A DNA stretch of 64,000 nucleotides. It comes from Tamarix chinensis (Eukaryota; Streptophyta; Magnoliopsida; Caryophyllales; Tamaricaceae). The stretch covers positions 7,784,289 to 7,848,288 of the forward strand of contig CM060171.1 of NCBI GenBank assembly GCA_030549775.1, in the 5' to 3' direction. Below, in pieces: positions 37,684 to 49,539 of this stretch. How positions within the stretch are numbered: position 1 is the stretch's first letter; every line of letters starts with the position of its first letter. The translations under genes and the position numbers were made by a program. The notes beneath the pieces were generated by a model that saw nothing but the letters and a program-made list of their open reading frames with translations, had not been told where the DNA came from and made no database searches.

Positions 37684-38050
37684 CAGTCCATTCCACCGGT
37701 TAGGATAGTGGTCAGAGGCGTTCTGCCCTGTGCATTTCGTGCCGGTCCACCGGCTATAATAGTGGTCAGAGGCGTTCTGCCCTGTGCGTTTCGTGCCGGT
37801 CCACCGGCTATAATAGTGGTCAGAGGCGTTTTGCCCTGTGCGTTTATTCCGGTCCACCGGCTATAATAGTGGGGGATCTCGGCTCAATACACCCAAAGTA
37901 AATAAGTTAAACCAAGGGAAAAATACTAAGTACTTACAGTGGAACACCATGTTGAGGCGGGGCCAGTCCGGTCTACCGGTTAGAATAGTGGTCAGAGGCG
38001 TTCTGCCCTGTGTTTTTATTTCCGGTCCACCGGCTATAATAGTGGGGTCC
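37684..38050 (+). repeat. 54-bp subrepeats of LTR C
   Basis: Near-identical units starting CCGGTCCACCGGCTATAATA at about 37742, 37796 and 37849, with a partial unit before them and two more at about 37967-38050 after a gap. Confidence 0.9.
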
Positions 38051-38228
38051 CCGTGCTCACATGGATCATTGAAGGATGTGTGAAATGGACTTAATTCATT
38101 AATGAGAATACAGAATAAGACATCAGAAAGTGACTAGACCTATTCGTGCATGTCATCGTTTATTATTTATGTGATGGATGTGGGTCTTGTGTGCTATGTG
38201 TTGGCCTTAGCTCGTCTGTTACCTTACT

Positions 38229-38351
38229 CAGTACATAGCGTACTGAACATCCGTTTCATGGGTGCTGCTCATTCCCACGAGCAGAGGGCCCTTCTGACCT
38301 TGTGCAGGTAGGAGATTTGGTTTTCGATGCCTACGACACCTATGAGGCATC
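38229..38351 (+). other. Conserved palindrome plus stem-loop block (LTR C)
   Basis: CAGTAC-N5-GTACTG at 38229-38245. GATGCCT (38326-38332) pairs with AGGCATC (38345-38351). Spacing 97 nt, loop 12 nt. Confidence 0.65.
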
Positions 38352-38606
38352 GGGTGGGGCTGAGTATTGAGTCTACTTTGGTTGGGGTCGAGAGTGAGCC
38401 GGCCGGACATCTTGTTATTTCCGTTGTCATTTATCATGTTCTGAGTCGTATTTATGTTACGCTCGTATTTTGGAATGGAATTCTTAAATTGTAATCCTAA
38501 CGATATTTTAACTGCTGTTGGCACCTTAACCTTCCTGGATATTTTATGTTGATTATGCACTTATGCTTTGTTGGTTTCACTTCACGAAATTTTGATCTAG
38601 CCTTAG

Positions 38607-38652
38607 CACTCGGTATCGGGATGGTAGAAGTGAACCGGTCCGGTACTGAGTG
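38607..38652 (+). other. Terminal LTR hairpin (copy C)
   Basis: CACTCGGTATCGG (38607-38619) pairs with CCGGTACTGAGTG (38640-38652) through two G-T wobbles. Against copy A, the fifth pair changes from T-A to C-G. Confidence 0.6.
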
Positions 38653-38783
38653 TGGCGGTAATACCCCTAAATTCATGGTTTTAAATTGTACGCTTCCGTT
38701 AAACCCTTCGTTTTAAACGAAATTTTTCAATAGTGAATTTGGGGTGTTACAACCATAGTTATGTGCCATATTCATACCATAAC

Positions 38784-39546
38784 TGTAACACCCTCAATTT
38801 TAGCGGAGTGTTATAAGGATTGATATGGCTACTTATATCAACATGGTATACAATCCTTCTGGTCATTCTGTCCTAAGAACTCCACAGTTAAGTATGTTAG
38901 CCATGGAAAAAAATTTAGGACAAGTGACCCTCCTAGAAAGTTTTATAATTTTCTAAAAAAAAACTATTAGGAAGCACTTGAGTGAGAACACAGTGTATTG
39001 AAAGGAATCGTGTTGATCCATGGGGCCAAAATATCAATCTAAAAACAATCTAGGTTATCCTCATCATAGTCGTATCGACTTAAGGTGTTAAAATAGTATC
39101 AGAGAAAAATTGTGACTACTAGTTGAACTTGGATGAGATAGTCAGTAGCCTAATGGGACAATCCTTAGGATAAAACTGCATTGAGACAGATAATGGCTAA
39201 GGTGCAACAAGAACATTACCTTATTTTAGTGGGGGTGAATGTAACACCCCTAATTTGAGCATTGTGTTATAAGAATTGATATTGTTACTTATATCAACAT
39301 GGTATACCATTCTTTTGGTGATTCTGCCCTAAGAACTCCACGGTTAAGAGTGTTATCCATGGAGAAACTTTTAGGGTGGGTTATCCTCCTAGGAGTTTAT
39401 AAAAAATTTCTAAAAATTTATTATGAAGTGTGTGAATGAGGACAAAGCACGTTGCAATGACTCGTGTTGATCTGTGAGGATAGCCAGTCAATCTAAAAGT
39501 GCTCTAGAATAGCCCTTGCATGGTCACATTGACTCCAAGTGTTACA
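38784..39546 (+). mobile_element. TRIM-like miniature LTR retrotransposon, 763 bp
   Basis: Two direct LTRs of about 308 bp: 38784-39092 (TGTAACACCCTC...GTGTTAAA) and 39240-39546 (TGTAACACCCCT...GTGTTACA). The decayed PBS TAGTATCAGAGA at 39094-39105 (consensus TGGTATCAGAGC) follows the first LTR. The polypurine tract AGTGGGGGTGAA sits directly before the second. The internal region is only about 147 bp with no coding capacity. The flanking 5-mers ATAAC (38779-38783) and ATAAA (39547-39551) match 4/5. Size and parts fit a terminal-repeat retrotransposon in miniature, mobilised in trans. It lies in LTR D, 27 bp to the right of the LTR C target duplication. Confidence 0.78.
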
Positions 39547-42323
39547 ATAAATCATACCATACCATATGCCACATTTTCATCATATTAAATACCATATTAT
39601 GGCTATTTTATTAATAAAACTATACAATGGGTGTCCAAAGGAGGGAAACACCAAACCATAACTAAGGAATTTTATAATAACCACATCCATATCTCTTATA
39701 ACATGATAAAGAAAGCACTAAGATAATTACCAACCAATATACGAAATATAAATAGTTCATTAATGCAACTATCAAACCAATATACCAAAATCAAGTAGTG
39801 TGCGAATGTAACTACCAAACTAACAAACAACAACAATATATTTAAATCCTTATACAATAATTATTTTCATTTTTGATTACTTGAGGGGATAAAATAACAA
39901 TTCAGAGACATATAAAGTACACCGGCCATACTGGAACACAAAGGCAACATTGTATCCTTCCAACTTCTAACTCATAGACATACAAGTACTCTAGCAATAT
40001 TGGTGCAACAAGGAAAACAATATCCTCCCATCCTAGAACACCTAATCCTTAAGTATTGACACTCTCTATAGAGCTCGTAGGTAACCAATAGAGTAGACTA
40101 GGAACTTAGCCAAAATGTTGAGACTAACCACAAAACCACCAAACAAAATCGAGAGATCCTACCTCGTCTCAAGGATAGCTAATTCTAAAGAGCAATAATT
40201 CCCAAATCTTGATGTCTTATAATTTAAATATTAATATCTTAATAATTTTATCATAAAAATCACATAATGCATAATAATTTTGATTCCATACTTAACCATT
40301 TTTCCTTTATTTCTAATTATTTAAGTTAACCATAAAGTCAACGATCCAAGAAAATGTAAAATTCAACACCATGGTCAACCTAAGAGTCCATTAAGGTCAT
40401 TCTAGTCCAATTATTCACACTTTTAGGCATAATTAGTCATAAATTACTAAAATTTCCTAATATATTATTTAATCAATAAGTTCTCATTTTAATATCAATT
40501 GTTATTAAAATTAAACAAAATTCAACGTATGAATAAATAAAATTAAAATATACACTTTAATATAAAATTACAGTTGTAGAAAATTTTAGAAGTGGAAAAT
40601 TATGATTTTGCCCCTAAAACACAATTAAGTCCATTTAGCATATTAAAACTCAATCACGCATAATTATTTTACTACAACAACTCTATTCTAGCATGCAATC
40701 ATACATATATTATAATAAATAAATAAATTTAATATGATATTGCATAAAAATACACAGTCATATGCTTAGAAAAATTAATAACAATACATGGTGTATGCAT
40801 ATTTTTTATGATATTAAAAGGAATCATAAATTATATTTAAGCATAACATAGGAAACCCCCAAACATGCTATCACATAATTTTTTCATATTTAGTAGGAGC
40901 ATACGGGTTACCTCTTTTCAAGCACAAATAGAAAAATAAAGACAAAGAACTACCAAGATAACTTCAATGCCTTTAGAGAATAGAGGCACAAGAGGATGAG
41001 ACAAAAGATAACAACTTCACAATTTAACTAAAAATATAGTCTTCTTTGCTTATTCAAAAATAAATAAATGATAGATATAAGGAAACATAGATATGAAAAA
41101 AAGATAATAAGGAAAAATAGAGGAGGATAGGTATTGGTTATAGGCTCAACAAAGCTTAAGAACACTTAGCAAAAATAACAAAAATAAAGTGAGAGGAGGA
41201 AGCAAATAAGAGGGGAAAATGAGAGAAAGGATAAATTAAAGAAAATAAATACAAATTGGTAATAAATAGTGGATGTAGGAACCAAAAATATACAGCAAAA
41301 TGAGGGGGAGAGGTAGCTTAATCAATACTTAAATTACGAAGTACAAAGAGGTTGAGTGTATAAGGCGGTAGAATGTATTTAGGTTGAATGAACTTATGAG
41401 AACCAAGAAATAAAAAAAGGGGTAGGGGAGGTGATGGTGTGCAGGTAAAAGGTCATATTTAAGTATGGGGAATACAAGTGAAGAAGTTTGGATGCAAGAA
41501 AAGCCAAAAGGACACAACTAGCATAGGTAGAAAGTGTATAAAAGTGACTTTGGCCTAATTTTTGGTTGAATGAATAATAAAATGGTCAAATTGATAAAAA
41601 AATATGATCATGGAAGTTTATCAAAGGAATTTAGTGGGAGAATAGTAATATTAGGATTTATAGATTATTTTTAGTAGTGGAATGACCAATAAAGAGGATA
41701 AAATTATGAAAAATAGAAAACAAGTTCATAAATTTAAAAAAAATTATGGAAACCCTTAAAATAATATTTTAAACTAAAATGTAAAATTTAATGAATTTAA
41801 AACAATTTTTTATATAAACAATATTGACATGATGGTGAACTAACAAGCTTACAAGATAATTACAAACAATAAATACCAAAACTATTTATAAAATCATAAA
41901 AAATTCCAAATTATCCTATTTAATTATTTAAAAATTAAATATAAATTTTAATAATTTTAAACACACATTTTACATATTTTTTAGCTAGAATACCTTAATT
42001 ATATATTTTACGTATAAATTTCAAAAGGGATAGTAAACACAAATAAAATTAAACCAAATTTTCTATATTTATATTTAAAATCATTTAGGACCTAAATAAA
42101 ATTTTATAAAAATATTTTACAAGGTTTAACTTAAAATTTTACATATATAAATAGTATTTTATAAGAAAAGTATGTCTAGCCACAAAATCATCATTACTAC
42201 ACATTCACCTGAAATAATCTTGAAGCCATAAAATATCATAGAATTATTTATGTAATTAATTACAAATAATACACTTGAATATTAGTAAACATAATTATGG
42301 CTAGTTAAGAACAGGGTATTATA

Positions 42324-42590
42324 ATGACAATAGGGGATAATGAAAGGAAGAAGAAAACAAGTCAAAATGATAAAGGCAAAGTACCACCCCAAGGTGAAAT
42401 AAAGAAACAATCTAGGCATTTCTTCTATAAAAATAAGGGATGTGTGAAGAATGATTGTACTAAGTACAAATCCTGGCTTGTGAAGAAAGGTAATGGAACA
42501 TCTTTAGTATGCTTTGAATCTCATATAGTAGATACAAACCATAACACTTGGTGGATTAATTCTAGTTCAATAATCCATGTTATTCATTCT
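42324..42590 (+). pseudogene. Ty1/copia gag/protease remnant, continuation
   Basis: It resumes the element cut at 33558. It contains FFYKNKGCVKNDCTKYKSWL, a decayed CX2CX4HX4C zinc knuckle (first Cys is Phe, second Tyr, His is Cys), then CFESHIVDTNHNTWWINSSS. In the latter the copia protease DSGS appears as NSSS. The protein then runs out at a junction near 42585 with a second copy of the copia LTR. Integrase and RT are absent. Confidence 0.78.
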
Positions 42591-43059
42591 TCTATTCTCC
42601 CTTTGAATATTCATATACATTGAATATAGAAGATAGAATTGAGACTTAATTCTCTTCTTGAGATCAAGCATAATTCAAGAAGATTATAAAAGGTCCTTAT
42701 TCCAAATCCCGTTAAAGTGACACACACCATTGAGTCAATGATTAAGGAAATAGAACTGCAAAGTTATGTTCCAATAATTATAAATTACACTTTAGGTGTT
42801 ATTGATTTGGTCAATGGCCGAAATTAAGCAAATTATACTTTCCATAATGATTATCAAATATCCTATTCCACATTAAGGTATAATTTCATATGTTTAGGGT
42901 TTTGTAAAATTGATTTGATTTGTGTGTGAATTCATGAAATTTGATAGTATTATATTCATAATTCATGCCACGGGTTTTGTAAAATTGATTTGATTTGTGT
43001 GTGAATTCATGAAATTTGATAGTATTATATTCATAATTCATGCCACGTGTAGTCTAACA
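42586..43059 (+). mobile_element. Copia LTR segment preceding the second Athila-like element
   Basis: From ATTCTTCTATTCTCCC to TAGTCTAACA, matching 13065-13473. It includes a perfect 75-bp tandem duplication (42897-42971 and 42972-43046). The junction to the Athila-like LTR is the same as at 13473. Confidence 0.6.
42897..43046 (+). repeat. Perfect 75-bp tandem duplication
   Basis: Two consecutive units from GGGTTTTGTAAAATTG to TTCATGCCAC. No difference was found when reading them side by side. Confidence 0.95.
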
Positions 43060-45195
43060 TTTCAGTCTCTCTATTTTTATTTTTGGAAATTTTCTTCAAT
43101 ATATGAAACTCGTGCTTCAAATTGAATGGAGCCAAGTAGATTTACTTCTCCTCAACATCAAAATTATAAAATATCTTCACATATTCAGGAGAATTAATTA
43201 ATACTTGAAATATATATATATGATTCCTCATCCTTAGTGACCTACTTAAATATATGGAAAAACTGTATCACACATAAGGAACAACAATATCGTGGATTAG
43301 TTTTCAAACCACAATACTGAAAAATGATTTGAATAGGGAAAAAGTCCTTTGAATATCCACAAAAGCATTTTCATACAGCTCTATATATCAATTTTATGAA
43401 ATAATAATAATGATGATGATGATGATGATGATGATATAATTAGTGTATAGTTTTAAGTATATGATGAATACATATTTTATGCCTTTTTATTTTAGCTATT
43501 GGTTGTTTATTTGAATAATATGTGAGGTTATTTATAATTTTGTGTTTAAATGATAATAGTCTTATATATTTAATTCTTTGAGCTAAAATAATAGAAATTA
43601 ATGGGCTTAAGTTATGAGATTATTTATTATTTGCTTTAATGTTATTTTGTAGGTACAATAAAAAAACAAAAACAAAGTTTGCTTCCTTGAAATAAAACTC
43701 AGAAAGCTTGCATGAGTAACTGCACAAACAAAACAAGTAAAAGTCACCACAAATAAATATACCCAGCCCTCCGAATAAAAATATAAGAAAACAAGAAAGG
43801 CCCAAAGACCAAAGAAAAAAATACGACAGGAAAAAGGGGAAAAAAGGCGACGGAGGTCTAGAAATAAGAGAAGAAGCATGGAGAGAGGAGAAAATAAGAG
43901 TAGGAGTAGGTGGCAGAGAGAGAAGAGAAGAGGCATAGAGAGAAGATAAGAAAAGGAGAACAAAAAAAGGATGACATAAAATAAAAATGGAAGGCAAATG
44001 AGAGAGAAGAGACAACAGAGGCGAAGAGATGAGATGATAGAAGATAGAGGAGAGTAGAGGGCATGAAAAAATTTCAGAAAGAGAGAACATAGGCTTAATA
44101 GAGAATTGCACCAAAGTAAAGAATGAAGCTGAATAAAAAAAATTGCATGAAGAACAAGCAATTATTCATCCGGTTGATTTGATGAAATTTTCATCCATAT
44201 TAATTTTAAGTTCTTTCTTCATCTATTTCAGATATATATATCTTATTTACATTTTTATGTAATTTATTCATTTATTATGTGTGGTAAAATAATTATTATT
44301 GGAGAATAGATTGAAGACTTATACCATGATTTGAGATGTAATAGTAATTCATTTATTTCATAGAATTGTCCTTTGACTCTATTTTAATTGTTATCATTTA
44401 TATGTGTGATTCTATTAAGTTAAATTATATGGTACATGCCTCATTTTTACTTCCTCGTAGTGACAGTATATAGGAGTATATTCATGGTAGGTAATTATAT
44501 AATTGCACTTTAATTTATATATATAAAGTATATCAAGATTAGATAACAATTTACCTAATAGTTTTGTAATTCTAACCAAAATAGTGTAACATTTTGATAC
44601 GTGCGGTTCAAATGAGGGGAATAAAACTAGGCATGCTTGAGGTACAAGTTTGGATACTTAGATTGAAATCCTTCCACTTATGATTAATGCTTTGAATCTA
44701 GTTAAATATAGGAGTCACTTGTTGTGACTACATTGCTAAGATTTATTATTGATGTTTTATCTTATTAATCATTTCATAAAAGTAATATAAGTGTATAGCC
44801 CTTCTTTTAGCTTGTAACTTGGTCGGTCTTTTTGTTGTGATTAAAAGATTACTTCAAATTTATTGTTATATATTAACCTATTCTAGTGGTTGATTTTTTC
44901 TTACCTAAATCATTCATCATATTTGCATTCATCTATTTTTATTATTTTCTTTTTCTTATTTCTAAAATTGTCTATTTTAAAACCCCTATATCCATATTTT
45001 TCTCATTGTAAGTGTTTTCTTATTATTTTTGTGAGAGTGTATAGTTTGAGTTAGTCATTGTGTTTTATTTTCTTTGAGTGATTAGCAAATAAAGATGATC
45101 CCTCTCCATCCCCAATATAGAATGATAGCTTTATTTACCAGTGCTACAATTGACAATAAGGGTGTTTAAATTTTGTTTCAACTACAACCACACCA
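43060..45195 (+). mobile_element. 5' LTR of Athila-like element 2
   Basis: Collinear with the element 1 LTR but with a single copy of the 787-bp unit. It ends ACCACACCA, five bases before the PBS-like TGGTACTATTACCAAAAATT (45201-45220). It contains (GAT)n at 43405-43436 and the AG-rich block 43780-44050. A (GT)n tract follows at about 45256-45275. Confidence 0.72.
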
Positions 45196-45200
45196 ATTTT

Positions 45201-45220
45201 TGGTACTATTACCAAAAATT
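45201..45220 (+). other. Degenerate primer-binding site of Athila-like element 2
   Basis: TGGTACTATTACCAAAAATT aligns to the tRNA-Asp type TGGCGCCGTTGCCGGGGATT with only C-to-T and G-to-A differences. Confidence 0.6.
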
Positions 45221-45362
45221 GAAAACTTCTCCTTAGTTTTGCTAATATTTTTGTGTGAGTGTGTGTGTGTGTGTTTCACATGGTTTATTCATTTGTTGTG
45301 TGTTTCTTATTGGAGGCACTCTCTAGTAAATGCATACATGAGGGAATCCACAAGGAGAGTCT

Positions 45363-46190
45363 TTGCCATTGAACCTTGAATTAGAGAAATCTATTCGATT
45401 CATTAAAAAGCTAAAGATTTCTAGTTCTCCTTCATCACCAAGAGACAAAGATGAGATTTTTTATTCTTCTTCATCTTCAAAAGTAGAAGAAGAGGCTAAC
45501 AACATTTGCAAATCACCAAAGCAAGAGCGTTTCTTTTTGCTCCTATGGCATCCAATTGAATTTGGTCAGGGTTGGCAACCCACAATGTAGCAGGGGTAGT
45601 CCCTACATGTATTGGTTATCCTGATCCCACTTATGGAAAGGAAAGATATTTTGAGCTAAAGTTTAGTCTACTTCACTAACTGTCCACTTTCTATGGAATC
45701 CCTAGTGACAACCCCAACAAGTTTCTGAAGGAGTTTAAGTTTGTATGTGTCTCCATGTGCCCTAAGGATGTGAATCTTCAAATCTTGAAGCTTAAGGCAT
45801 TTCCATTTGTTTTGATGGACGATGATAAGGATTGGCTATATGAGCTACCTAAAGGACATGTCTACTCTTAAGATACTTTAGCTAATGCATTCTTAAAAAA
45901 GTATTTTCCTACTTAATGTGTCATGGTGCTAAGGAAAAGGAACATTGGGATCCAGTAAGATCCTAATAAGACATTACATGCTTACTACAATAGGTATAAT
46001 GCATTTTTATCATAGTGCCCACAACATGGCATGAAGGAAAAGAACTTTCTCTTATACTTTTATAAGGGACTCACTTCACTTGATAGGAGCATATTGTATG
46101 CAGCTAGTGGTGGTGCTTTCATGGATAAGGATCCTACTATAGCTCAAGTTTTTTTTAAAAAATTGAGCATCTATTGCTCAACAATATGAT
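45363..46190 (+). pseudogene. Athila-like gag remnant (element 2)
   Basis: The N-terminal block LEKSIRFIKKLKISSS at 45363-45590 parallels element 1. Later blocks in other frames include HAYYNRYNAF, QHGMKEKNFLLYFYKGLT and YAASGGAFMDKDPT (about 45980-46140). Frameshifts and stops throughout. An (ATA)n tract at about 46453-46500 lies where element 1 has one too. Confidence 0.72.
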
Positions 46191-46466
46191 GGCCTTTCCC
46201 CCCATGCAAGAGTAAATGAGGTAAGTGTAAGTCAATTTGATAATAGATTTAACCAACTCACTACTCTTGTTTCACATATTGCCACAGCTACTAGAGCTAT
46301 TAATACAAGTGGACTATGTTCAGCAATAGAGCATCCTAGTGATAAATTCCCACAAATGATTGGAGTAGAGGTTCAGGATCAAGCAAATGCCATCGGATTT
46401 TCAAATACTTACCATCCAAGTATACATAACCATTATAATTTATATTGAAAAGATAATAATAATAAC

Positions 46467-46501
<35 letters not shown>

Positions 46502-47035
46502 GCCTATATGTTTCAACCAAATGGAATTGGGTCTCTATCAAAAAATGTAGGAGGATCATCTCGGCCTCAAGATCCAACTACTGGTAAATATGATAAGATG
46601 TTTGAATTGTTGACAAATGTACAAAATCGGCTGATACAAAGCCACTTGAACATGGACAAGAGATTTTCAATTATAGCGCCAAATGGGAGAAGTTGTCACT
46701 AAGCTGAACTAATTACATGATCCTAGAAAACTACCTAGTAGTACCATACCCAAATCAAAGGTTAACTTTGAGTCAACTAATGCAATGGTAATGAGGAGTG
46801 GAAAAACATGTAAGATTGCTCCAAAAATTCTAATGAGTATTTAGAGTAGTTAGAAGAATATCCCGTAATAAAATAAGGGGAGGTCATGCAAAGTCGTGAT
46901 CATAGGAGCAAAAATAAATAATTGGTCAATTGACTTACTATTCAGCAGAAACCCAGAAACTATTGAAATGATAAGCCCTCTGCTATTACAAAATTTGCTA
47001 TTAGTTGCCCAATATATGCTACTCCTTTTCCTTTT

Positions 47036-47560
47036 ATGATATCTAAATCAAAGAATGATGAGAATTATCAAGATATAATTGATACGTTCAACAAAGTACA
47101 AATCAAAATCCTACTCCCAGAGGCTATTAAGAAAGTTCCTAAATATGAAAAATTCTTAAGTGGTTTATGCACCACAAGGAGGTTGCGAGAAAATTTAGTG
47201 GCAAGAAAGAGTGAGCAGTTGTATGTTTTCTTAGGAAGGAAGTTACCCCCAAAGTGGTAAGATCTTGGAAGCTTCACTAATCCATGCATAACTTATAGTA
47301 ATAGGTTTGAAAATGTCATGCTAAACCTAGGTGCATCTATTAATGTCATGTCATATTCTATCTATGCATCATTAGGTTTAGGAGATTTTAAGAAACATAA
47401 TGTTATCATTTAACTTTATAATCGTTCTAACGCATTTCCCAAGGGGATTATAGAAAATGTTTTTGTCTAGGTTGGTACACTTATATTTCTAGTGGACTTT
47501 TATGTTTTGGATATGGATGAAAGTAGCTTGATTCAACTGCCATTGCTCTTAATAATTCTC
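47036..47560 (+). pseudogene. Athila-like protease remnant (element 2)
   Basis: VPKYEKFLSGLCTTRR, GRKLPPKW, then after a stop NLGASINVMSYSIYASLG (catalytic DLGA reads NLGA) and FYVLDMDES. The frame is interrupted near 47260 and 47410. Confidence 0.75.
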
Positions 47561-47840
47561 TTCATGAGAACTACTTACACAAACATAAACGTTCACACTG
47601 GTTCTCTTAACAGGAGTTAGATGGAGAAGTCATAAGCTTCAACATTTTTGATGCTATGACATACCTCAAGGATGGTCATTCTTGTTATACTGTTGAAACC
47701 ATTTACCTTTTGGCATAAGATTACTTTGTAGAGGATGAGGATGATCCATTGACAACCACTCTTGTGAAAAAGCTTAGGACTAGATGAGAAAGGGGAAGAG
47801 AGTTCTTTAGAAGAGATAGAGACAATACTTTTCCCACATC

Positions 47841-49500
47841 TTGTGTATGTCGTGGCATACATGGAGAAAAACCCTACATATCATTATGGATACCCTCATT
47901 TTTTTTATTCCCTTAACTACTAACAATCCTATACCTTCTATGATTCAAGCCACTACACTAGAGCTTAAGCTATTACCGGATCACTTGAAGTATGTTGACT
48001 TGAGGGATAGAAGGACCCTTTCGGTGATCATATCTTCAAAGTTGACAGAAGAGAGAGAAATTAAGATTTTAGAAGTCCTTAGAGTTCATGGAATAGATAT
48101 TAGATGAACATTAGCAAACATCAAAGAGATAAGCCCTACCATGTGTGTTTACCCCATACTTATTGAAGAAGGAACTGAACCTACTAAAGAACCCCTAATG
48201 TAGGCTTAATCCTCATATGATGGAATTATTAAAGAGGGAGATGATAAATCTCTTGGATTGCCAATTCATCTACCCAGTATCAAATTCAAAATGGGTAGGG
48301 CCTATTCAAGTGGTACCTAAAACATCGGAAGTCATTGTAGTAAAGAATGAGGAGAATGAGCTTGTCCCATAAAGGATAACGGTTGGACATCGAGTATGCA
48401 TTGACTATAGAAAGGTTAATGTCACAACAAGGAAAGACCACTTTCCACCACCATTCATTGGTCAAATGCTCAAGATATTGGCTGGCCATTCTTGTTATTG
48501 CTTCCTTGATGGGTAATCCGGTTACAACCAGATTCACATAGTAGAGGAGGATCAAGAGAAGACAATCTTCACATGCCCATTTAGCACATTTTCTTATTGA
48601 CCCATGCCCTTTGATCTATGCAATGACCTTGGTATATTCCAAATATGTATTATTAGTATTTTTTCTTATTACATTGAGAAGATTATTGAGGTTTTTATAG
48701 ATGATTTTTGTGTCTCTAGAGATAATTTTTAATCTTGTCTTAAAAATCTAAATTTAATTTTGAAACAATGTAAATAAATTATACTTGGTCATATTATCTC
48801 GTCTAAGGGGATAGAGGTTGATAAAGCTAAGATAGATGATATACGCTACTTACCCTCCCCCACTTGTGTGAAAGAGGTGTGTTCTTTTCTTGGACATGCA
48901 TGATTCTATTTGTGGTTCATAAAGGACTTCTATAACATTGTAAAGCCATTAACACATAATTTGAAGAAGGATGTGGCTTTCAATTGGAGTAAGAAGTGTC
49001 AAAAAGCATTTGATGAACTCAAAAAGTTCCTAACAACAACCCTAGTGATGCTACCACCATATTAGTCCCTACCATTTGAGATCATGAGTGATACCTCTAG
49101 TTATGTGATTAGTGCAATCTTTGGAAAACAAAAGGACAAAAAGACATACTTCATCTATTACTCTTCAAGGAATCTTAATGATGCTCAATTGAATTACTCC
49201 ATCCAAGAAAAAACTGTTGATGGTGGTATTTGCTCTTGAAAAAATTAGATCATATTTACTTCAAACTAAAGTTATCATTTTTACTAACCATGTAGTGTTG
49301 AAGTATCTATTATCTAAAAAGGAAGAAATCCCCAGTTGATAAGATGTGTTATCTTGCTACAAGAGTTTGAAGTGGAGATTAAGGATAAGAAAGGGAGTAA
49401 GAATGTAGTATCAGATCACTTGAGCTGCATGATTCAAGATGGTGAACCTATTCCATTGATTGAGAATTTCTTGGATGATCGGCTCTTGATTTGCTGATAT
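47841..49500 (+). pseudogene. Athila-like reverse transcriptase and RNase H remnant (element 2)
   Basis: LLPDHLKYVDLRDRRTL begins the domain near 47970. Further blocks are NEENELVP-like text near 48350, VGHRVCIDYRKVNVTTRKD near 48385, CPFSTFSY near 48575 and the catalytic FIDDF near 48695, still intact unlike element 1. RNase H blocks FDELKKFLTT and YYSSRNLNDAQLNYS follow near 49010-49200. Stops and frameshifts make it inactive overall. Confidence 0.8.
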
Positions 49501-49539
49501 TATTTACTATCTTGTTACTCATAAGCTACCTACTGACAT

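Larger units (their letters stand above)
34112..38751 (+). mobile_element. Giant solo LTR, copy C (4.64 kb), same family as A and B
   Basis: It begins TGAAATACCCC and ends GGGGTGTTACA, with a perfect 5-bp duplication ACCAT (34107-34111 and 38752-38756). It is richer in C+G than its surroundings and retains many CpG, so it is the youngest copy here. Parts in order: CT-rich U3, TATA (35073), C-rich leader to about 35690, (ATT)n tracts (35758-35860), exon-like block (36364-36425), 54-bp subrepeats (37684-38050), palindrome/stem block (38229-38351) and terminal hairpin (38607-38652). Pro-rich ORFs in the leader (35068-35694) and Ala/Arg-rich ORFs over the subrepeats are composition artefacts. It is inserted in LTR D. 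Confidence 0.87.
33559..42323 (-). mobile_element. Solo LTR D, minus orientation, itself interrupted twice
   Basis: It begins TGTAACACCCCC and ends GGGTATTATA between ATGAG (33554-33558) and ATGAC (42324-42328), a 4/5 target duplication. Its left end is the inverted counterpart of the right end of LTR G. Removing LTR C and the TRIM leaves about 3.35 kb in three pieces: 33559-34111, 38757-38783 and 39552-42323. No coding content. The long AT-rich piece 39552-42323 holds only chance ORFs (for example 41329-41517 minus). Confidence 0.68.

Noticed and set aside
37669..37866. Repetitive ORFs on both strands
   Set aside because: Translation of the 54-bp LTR C subrepeats, whose length is a multiple of three.
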